DNA of 64,000 bases, from positions 868,001 to 932,000 of the forward strand of contig JAGYXB010001100.1 of the NCBI GenBank assembly GCA_022495005.1, given 5' to 3'. The notes below the pieces were generated by a model. That model had not been told where the DNA came from. It did no database searches and saw only the letters and a list, made by a program, of their open reading frames with translations. The position numbers were made by a program, and so were the translations under genes. This document shows, one piece after another, positions 57,960-64,000 of the stretch (its first letter is position 1; the number at the start of each line of letters is the position of its first letter). The stretch comes from Rhyacophila brunnea. Taxonomy: Eukaryota; Arthropoda; Insecta; Trichoptera; Rhyacophilidae.

Positions 57960-58542
57960 CAGTGGCGAAGGGTGGAGGTAGGCTGTTAAGATTCGCTATA
58001 AATAATGCACACTAAACTTTGTTAGTCATATGTATTTGTTTTTGTTGAACTAAGACTACAATTTACAGATCGTGTTAGTTAGTTTTTAAAAATCAATTAA
58101 ACCCTGCCTAAACGAAACCATAATAGTTTTGGTCTAATTTGGGCGATACGACAAAATTGTGCACACTTTTTCATTCATAGTTATTTGTTTTCGTTGGATT
58201 AAAGATACATATTATACATATTGTTGGTTCATTTTTTTAATTCATTAAGCCCTGCCTGAACCAAACTATAATAAATAAAAAATATTATTCTATCTATAAA
58301 ATATTCAAAGTTATGTATGATTTAATTGCATAATTTTAAATATTTTATAGAGAGACATGTATTTTTTGACTATTATCTAATATGGCTTAGTTTCTCAGGG
58401 TTTAATTGAATTTTAAAAACTAACCAACATTTTCTGTAAATTGTAGTCTTATTTCAATGAAAATAAATATATATGTCTGAAAAAGTTTAATGTGCACTAT
58501 TTATGGCGGATCTTAACAGCCTACCTCCACCCTTCGCCACTG
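57960..58542. mobile_element. hAT miniature element family C, reference copy (583 bp)
   Basis: Ends CAGTGGCGAAGGGTGGAGGT and ACCTCCACCCTTCGCCACTG are perfect inverted repeats. The match continues inward through GGCTGTTAAGATTCGC and ATAAATAATGCACA. A perfect 8-bp duplication CTGAACTG flanks it (57952-57959, 58543-58550), which assigns it to hAT. A minus-strand open frame at 58702-58487 is a shadow of the right end. Confidence 0.92.
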
Positions 58543-59029
58543 CTGAACTGTTCCTGGTAGCAGCTAATGACAAAGCTATGATCGCCCTGATTGTGGCCGA
58601 CCAGCGCCTAGGTAATGGTACAATAAGAAGAAAACTGGCTTTACCTCTTTGAAGACCCCCCTTTTCAATTTTCTGACGAATCTGTTGCGTTATTAGCATC
58701 AAGGAAAGGCGCCGTTTTATATGTGTAACGTTGGGATCAACTAAATCGGTCTATACCATTTATTGAAACAACATTTCTTTTTCTTGTGTCATTTGTGGTA
58801 AATAGTACCTATACATCACACATGGGTGATATTTACAACATTCTTTCATTCTACGTAAGTCGCCCACCACATTCGTTACTCAAATTTGACAAACGTCTAC
58901 GAACCTAACCTTTGTACGAAACAGTGATATTTCCGTGCTATTGCGGTCTATATGAATCTATTTATTTTTGTTATGTACATCGTTAAACCATAATATTTTT
59001 ACGTACTATTTATAGCTCAGTTAATAAGC

Positions 59030-59175
59030 GCCCGATTACTCATAGTACGATTAAGCGTGCCCCCCGACATAACCATAACCCACCGGCTGATTCCTAGACT
59101 TTCTACGGCCGAAGGGTAGAGAGTTGTGTGGTGGAATTGAACGCAGCGTCTGGTGGTTTATGTCGTCGGGTAGCT
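59030..59175. other. GC-rich unexplained segment with hairpin potential
   Basis: Contains an A-box-like TATAGCTCAGTTAATAAGCG start, then CCCCGACATAACCATAACCC, which can pair in part with GGTGGTTTATGTCGTCGGG near 59150-59170. The B box is not clear. It may be a decayed tRNA-derived SINE or a structured RNA. Confidence 0.25.
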
Positions 59176-59273
59176 TAAATAAATAACACGAACTTAAACG
59201 ATTCGTATAATATGCGATATAATGCAGTGGCGAAGACTAAGTCCAACGAGAGCCAAAACGATAAAGAACACGA

Positions 59274-59558
59274 TTAGGAAACTTTATTTAATCTATGGTA
59301 TGCAATAACTCCCGTGTTTTCCAAATCCATTCCGTTCAATTCGTCCAAGATTCGTGTAGTCATGTCATGGTAATGGTTGCCATTCACAATCAGCGCAATT
59401 CCAATCGCATTTTAAAAGGGTACACTTCGATGACACCCTCTGCACAGAAACCACACTAACCCAATACATTTCAGGGTGTGTTTTTTCCATAAACTAGGTA
59501 CTTACTTGAAGATTTTCAAATCCTCATATCCGGTAGTTTTGCTTATTATTGTAACCAT
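59274..59558 (-). other. coding-like segment of unknown identity (possible degenerate small gene)
   Basis: On the minus strand an ATG at 59558 opens MVTIISKTTGYEDLKIF and the sequence reaches a GTAAGTACC donor at 59505. About 66 bp on, a TTTCTGTGCAG acceptor lies before GGTGTCATCG. Further down, a frame open from 59411 to the TAA at 59274-59276 reads NAIGIALIVNGNHYHDMTT and then RILDELNGMDLENTGVIAYH. A TAA at 59412-59414 blocks a direct join, so as read it is broken. The RILDELNGMD part weakly recalls an AAA+ ATPase segment; I do not assign it. Confidence 0.25.
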
Positions 59559-60532
59559 TTTGCACTGGCGGCTCGACGACTTTATAGGTGGTGGGGTTTA
59601 GGCATAAATTATTAAATATACATACCTACCTACATCCTGACATTATACATTATATACAAAGCTACTTATACTAATATGATTTATTACATAATGAGGAAAT
59701 GAGTATTTTTTTTTCAGAATAAATAATATGATTATCTGAGTCGTTAAGCGCGTAGAGCGTAAAAGCGTAGTTAAAAATATTAACTTAATTATAATAATAA
59801 TTATTATAGACTTAACATTATCAGTTTTGAACAACGACGTACGGCGAGCTTTTTTTACTCACCTAGGGTTTATTTGATTCGCTCCCCAGTATGCATATAC
59901 TAATGCTAATGCATGCACATCCTTTGTAGAACGAGATTTGTACCGCGGTGACGAGATGGGACTAAGTGACCCCGGTCATCGAAAAATAAACTCCATAGCT
60001 TTTAGTATTTAATTTAATTAATTATTTTGGTACCACATAATCATCATTATGTAATTACATAATTTAAAATCATTGCTTTATTAAATTTATTTGTAGTATA
60101 ATACATTTCTCTATAAAATTGCGGCGGGTTTAGATGGATAAAATAAGTTAAACGTGTATTTTTAACATAATAACGATGTGGGGGTGGTCCATACGAACCC
60201 TTAAGACAGAGCCGTCCCTGCTATTTTGTTTGATTGATGTCACTTTTGAATTCATCCGAAATAAATTGTAGTTCAACCATTTTTATATCTTATATTTTTT
60301 ACGATGTGTACCCAATGTTGTACTGTATACATATTCTATGACTAATTTCTCCATGACTGACAACATTGAAAAATGACGGAAAATATAAACCTGACAGCTC
60401 TTGTTAATACACCCTATTTATAGGTAGCACAATATGATTCTTGGATTTAGCTTAAATTCTCCATCAAACTATTTAGTGAATAAACTTGTATTAAATAATA
60501 CATTTTTAATCAACCAATTTTTTTATTTAACG

Positions 60533-60900
60533 AATAATTCACAAGATTTAAAATCATTCAAATCTTGTGAATTATTTTGTTGAATAAAAAAAATAGTTGA
60601 TTAAAAATTATTAGCAAGTTCTAATAAGTTACAACAAAAAATCTTGGAGTGATCCATGAGGTCGATTAGTAATTAAAGTAATACCTACTTTGGTTTAAAA
60701 TAGTAGCTCAATTTGTAAAGCGCTTCAGTGAGTATTAAAAGTTATCAGTTAAAATTTGTCTCAATAAAGTATGACTCTTTTAGCCTAGTGGTCTATGTGC
60801 GTGAGCGCGACACCCGAGAGATGCAGGTTCGATTCCTGCGGGGTTGGTTATAACATATTTTCTCAGAAGTGTTTTCAAAATTATGTAAGTATGTTCAATA
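60533..60900 (+). repeat. SINE family 2, best copy
   Basis: Starts TTAACGAATAATTCACAAGA, with an extra inverted ATCTTGTGAATTATT, then AGTAGCTCAATTTGTAAAGC. A tRNA-like segment follows with A box TAGCCTAGTGG (60781-60791) and B box GGTTCGATTCC (60826-60836), then CTCAGAAGTGTTTTCAAAAT. The tRNA-like unit is in the 3' half instead of at the 5' end, which is unusual for a simple SINE. Confidence 0.75.
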
Positions 60901-61284
60901 CTTCATTTGTTTATTTTACATGGTCTGGAGGTTTACATACCTCTGAAGGAAGGAATTTAGTCTTTTAAACTGTCAAAATGTCATCTCGTCATATATATAT
61001 GATTATTGCAATGCGTTAAATAATGTGTCAAGCTGTATTAGTGCCATTAATGCAACATTTGAATTGAGGATTGCTCCATTTCCACGCGAAGCTAATGGAT
61101 TAGTAACAAGCCTTGAAATTACTATACAACCAGACACAAACAGTGTTGCACTTTTGTAATTTTATTATCAATACTGTCCATGCACCAGTGACAAAGAGTG
61201 CCTGTTGCAGGAATGTAAGCGATGGATAATTGAAAGAAGTCCACACTTGGACAGCCACAGGTGACTAAATATTTAAAAAAAAAA

Positions 61285-61470
61285 CACATAATTCACAAGA
61301 TTTGAAAATGGAATATACATACCTACATAATTTTAAAACACCTCAAATATATATCTACTAGAAAATATCTTTGAAATAAATACGACGCTTTTGAGCGTTT
61401 TAATATGTAAATAGTAAATACTACTGGTTAATTTCGTCGTAATTAGATAAGACGGACATTCTTCAATTGC
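61285..61470 (-). repeat. SINE family 2-related fragment
   Basis: Shares CATAATTCACAAGATTTGAA and TTTCGTCGTAATTAGATAAG with the family 2 copies. The tRNA-like part is missing. Confidence 0.45.
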
Positions 61471-61705
61471 TAAAGCACATTGGCGTCGTAGTTTTTTTTA
61501 AATTTAAGTAGGTTCTTACTGATAATATTTTTAATATTCAAAAAAAATATTGATCGTATAAAAGTGTAAATAATATTCGTAAATAGCAATATCATTATAA
61601 TAAACAGTTTAGTACGAGTATTAATAGGTATACTAAATTTACCAAGCGTGTACCTATTGTTCTTTTCAATAGGTATGTTTCCCATCCTCCAACAATCTTC
61701 AACAT

Positions 61706-62347
61706 GAGAGTGGGTCTATTGTTTGGGCACCGCATCAGTTGAAGTATGGCCTTATGGTGGAGAGGGTACAGAATAAATTCTTGAGACTCCTTTACTTGAG
61801 GTTGTATGGATACTATCCGTGGCTTTATCCAACTGACTTTCAACCAACTGGCTTACATACTGCAGTCTGCAATTTAGAAGAAATCTTTATTTAGCTACGT
61901 ATTTTTTTCGACTTATACGAGGTATAAATGAGAACTCTGCCATTCTGGGCAGTGCTGACCTTTGTGTCCCTGATAATTATCTTAGAAATAGAGACCATCA
62001 GTTGTTCATTCTCCCAAGGTGCAGAACCAACCTGCCACTGGTAATACCAATTGGGAGGGCGATAACTATGTTCAACGAAATTGCTTCGGGTGTTGATATA
62101 TTCCACCTACGTGAGAATGAGTTTAGGTGGACGCTGTTTTATAAATTCTTAAAATAGGGTCTGCTTAACTCATCCGGTGTACTTCCTTGTACCTATCTAA
62201 TTTATCTACTGATCTATCTCTTTTCTTATGTAATACTGTTATATTTATATATCTTTGTTTCTAAATGTCGTGTTGTGAACGTCTTAAACTTATAATTTTT
62301 AATGTCCACAATATGTTAAAAAAATAAATGAATTGAATTGAATTGAA
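61706..62347 (+). mobile_element. jockey-like LINE 3' end, frameshifted
   Basis: Plus-strand frame from 61706: ESGSIVWAPHQLKYGLMVER, then VQNKFLRLLYLRLYGYYPW, typical of the region after the RT core in jockey-type elements. After a shift near 61890 it resumes: ILGSADLCVPDNYLRNRDHQ, then [14 protein letters not shown] and stop TAG at 62155-62157. A 3' UTR and an (ATTGA)n tail at about 62325-62347 follow. 5'-truncated and dead. Confidence 0.75.
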
Positions 62348-62751
62348 CATGCAACTGTATGAACATAGTGTGTACAGTCATAATTATTTTCGGTAACACA
62401 TTGTCCACCTTCATTTAACGGGACTCATTACCTACAAATATTATTATTGTCAATACAATCTTATTAATTAACCTCCTGTCCATGTAAGTAGGTACCAATA
62501 TGATTTATTTAATTTATTTTATTAATCATCGTAAGTAATAATTACTGATTATTATTAAATTTAAGCTTTTTAAAGCTTTTATGTGTATTTAGATTCCTCG
62601 CATACTTATTGTGGCATTGTCTCCCAGTTTTATTTCTCACCCCGGTCCACCCTTCATTATTATAATTTTATTTAAATAATGACCAACAAGCAGCAATTTT
62701 AAATAAATCCACTAAAAACTTTCAGTAAATATATTTGATGCGTCACTAATA

Positions 62752-62890
62752 TACTTCTTCTTCTTCGATGGCGCTACAGCTCAAGTCGAGCCCTGGCTTC
62801 CTCCACCGCCATCCACCAGCCGGAACAGTCATCCGCACGTCTTTTCCAGTTCATGATTTTTAGCAGCTGGTTGGCATCTTCAATATAAGT
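62752..62890 (-). repeat. LINE 3' tail fragment (RTE-like)
   Basis: A CTTCTTCTTCTTC run, i.e. (GAA)n on the minus strand, abuts GATGGCGCTACAGCTCAAGT and GAGCCCTGGCTTCCTCCACC. This arrangement of a trinucleotide tail next to a GC-richer end resembles RTE 3' ends. Too short to confirm. Confidence 0.4.
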
Positions 62891-62915
62891 CTCGAATATA
62901 CTCATAGGAATAAAC

Positions 62916-63121
62916 CAGTGGCGATAGGTGGAGGTAGGCTGTTAAGATTTGATCTAAATGGCGCATTCTAAACTTTGTCATAATTTTGTTTTCATTTAAA
63001 TAAGAATATGTTTAATAATATGCTGGGGTGCTGGTTAGTTTTTAAAAATCAATTAAACACTGCCTAAACTAAACCATAATAGTTTACGTATGCAATGGGC
63101 GATACAACGATATTTTTTTCC
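62916..63121. mobile_element. hAT miniature element family C, truncated
   Basis: Left end CAGTGGCGATAGGTGGAGGT and GGCTGTTAAGATTTGATC match the family. The right half is missing; the sequence passes directly into a SINE fragment at 63125. Confidence 0.7.
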
Positions 63122-63124
63122 CGT

Positions 63125-63270
63125 CCATGTCCGATCCTAATATGATCATATGGGCCTCCACAGAGTGGAAGTTTGTATTAACAGATTTTTGTTTTTATGA
63201 TAAATGGATGTCAGCCACTTGCTAAACCTATTAGGTTCATACTCTGACTCATACACAATTTGTAAAACAA
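63125..63270 (-). repeat. SINE family 1, head-less copy
   Basis: On the minus strand it covers the body and 3' end of the 25758-25990 element (GTATGAGTCAGAGTATG, AAGTGGCTGACATCCATTTA, GATCGGACATGG). The tRNA-like head is absent, as in a 5'-truncated insertion. Confidence 0.8.
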
Positions 63271-64000
63271 TAATATGCACCCCTAGCTACTGGTAAATAT
63301 TATAGCAAAAATTAGTAATAACTCAAACAGTCTCACTTAGGTACTCGTACCTTAGAAGCTTATGCTAATGCTTAATGTCCTGTTTACACACGGCGGTATT
63401 ATTACCAGTAGTAAGTACCTACTAATGATCCACACTAAACCTGTGTCAACAAGCCTTAATAGTTGGTTAGATTATGCTAAAAATAAATCGTAAAGATTAA
63501 CTAACAATAAGACACAATACGATGTAAACGTCGTCTGCTCTACATTTTTAATTGATATGCAGTTGTTTTATTGTGGAACATCGTTCGCAAGTCTGTCTCG
63601 AATTCCTAATAAAATAATCAGTAATAAAATGATTTTTCGGGTCATTGACGCCTTTTAATAGTGCACACTGGTATTTAACGCATGCGCTAGTATGCTGCCG
63701 CGCTTCTAGAAGAACTTCGAAGAGTTGTTTAATCTCAATCTGTTTTAATATTGTTTATATTATTTTTCATTGATAGACTGACGCATCTCCCGCACAGAGA
63801 TGCACTTTCATCTAATTGGCTAGCTATGCATTTATCGTGAATCTAGAATGACGTGAACTGAGGGTATTTTGTAGTTGCAAATTCAGTTATCTCCACTCGT
63901 ATATTATATAAGTACCTTTTACAATGTTTTTTTTTTTTTACATTTATGCCTTATATTAGAATTAGATCATTAACGGTTTTTCTTAACGTCGGTAACGTAA

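Larger units (their letters stand above)
29158..64000 (+). other. downstream of the plus-strand first exon: presumed intron 1, no further exon found
   Basis: No plus-strand Gly-X-Y stretch, 7S-like Cys motif or NC1 word appears in any frame here. Either intron 1 exceeds 34.8 kb or short exons were missed. The stretch is repeat-rich; individual elements are listed separately. Larger parts with nothing recognisable: 29700-31100, 34150-35600, 38400-40900, 41800-44050, 45700-47550, 52900-54350, 55600-56800 and 63300-64000. Confidence 0.6.

Noticed and set aside
63703..63722. Heat-shock element (TTCTAGAAGAACTTCGAA)
   Set aside because: The GAA/TTC blocks do not keep the 2-bp spacing of a functional element beyond one inverted pair, and no gene follows.

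Overview
This is an AT-rich animal nuclear sequence dominated by one host locus: a head-to-head pair of type IV collagen genes. It is almost certainly from an insect, and most likely a moth or butterfly. The evidence is the paired basement-membrane collagen genes, short TTAGG-type repeats inside a dispersed element, an RTE-clade LINE, mariner, PIF/Harbinger and many hAT miniature elements, two tRNA-derived SINE families, and the frequent GTAGGTACCTA-like words common in lepidopteran DNA. The order-level assignment is inference.

The minus strand from 28593 down to 2613 carries what looks like a complete collagen IV alpha chain gene. I reassembled 11 coding exons with compatible phases (5,358 nt, 1,785 residues plus stop). 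They are a signal peptide split over two mini-exons (28574-28593, 24698-24740), an N-terminal 7S-like cysteine domain (16628-16825), six exons of mostly interrupted Gly-X-Y triple helix (from 15477 down to 8740, the last a giant 1,975-nt exon), an exon that ends the helix and starts NC1 (7293-8533), and a final exon with the second half of NC1 (2613-2870). The last exon lies 4.4 kb beyond the rest, across an intron filled by a decayed RTE LINE and a 370-bp dispersed repeat, so it is easily missed. The NC1 sequence resembles the alpha2 class (viking-like).

On the plus strand a signal-peptide exon (29056-29157) ends at a GTAAGT donor. It starts 462 bp from the other gene's ATG, across a GC- and CpG-rich shared promoter. 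This fits the first exon of the partner collagen IV chain (alpha1-like). I found no further exon of it in the remaining 34.8 kb, so either its first intron is very long or the exon belongs to another secreted protein. Heterotrimer assembly of the two chains would explain co-regulation from one promoter.

The rest is intron or intergenic DNA rich in mobile elements. The clearest are a 1.3-kb mariner (32849-34144, transposase frameshifted), a 1.13-kb PIF/Harbinger derivative inserted in a tandem repeat and still holding a 145-codon transposase N-terminal ORF (51673-52800), several hAT elements with 8-bp target duplications (one nested in another), a pogo-like miniature element, fold-back elements, SINEs and LINE tails. 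A few short stretches look functional but are unexplained: a TATA promoter at 30077, a CRE plus splice-donor segment near 47.6 kb, an LTR-like block near 23.4 kb, and a coding-like segment near 59.4 kb.
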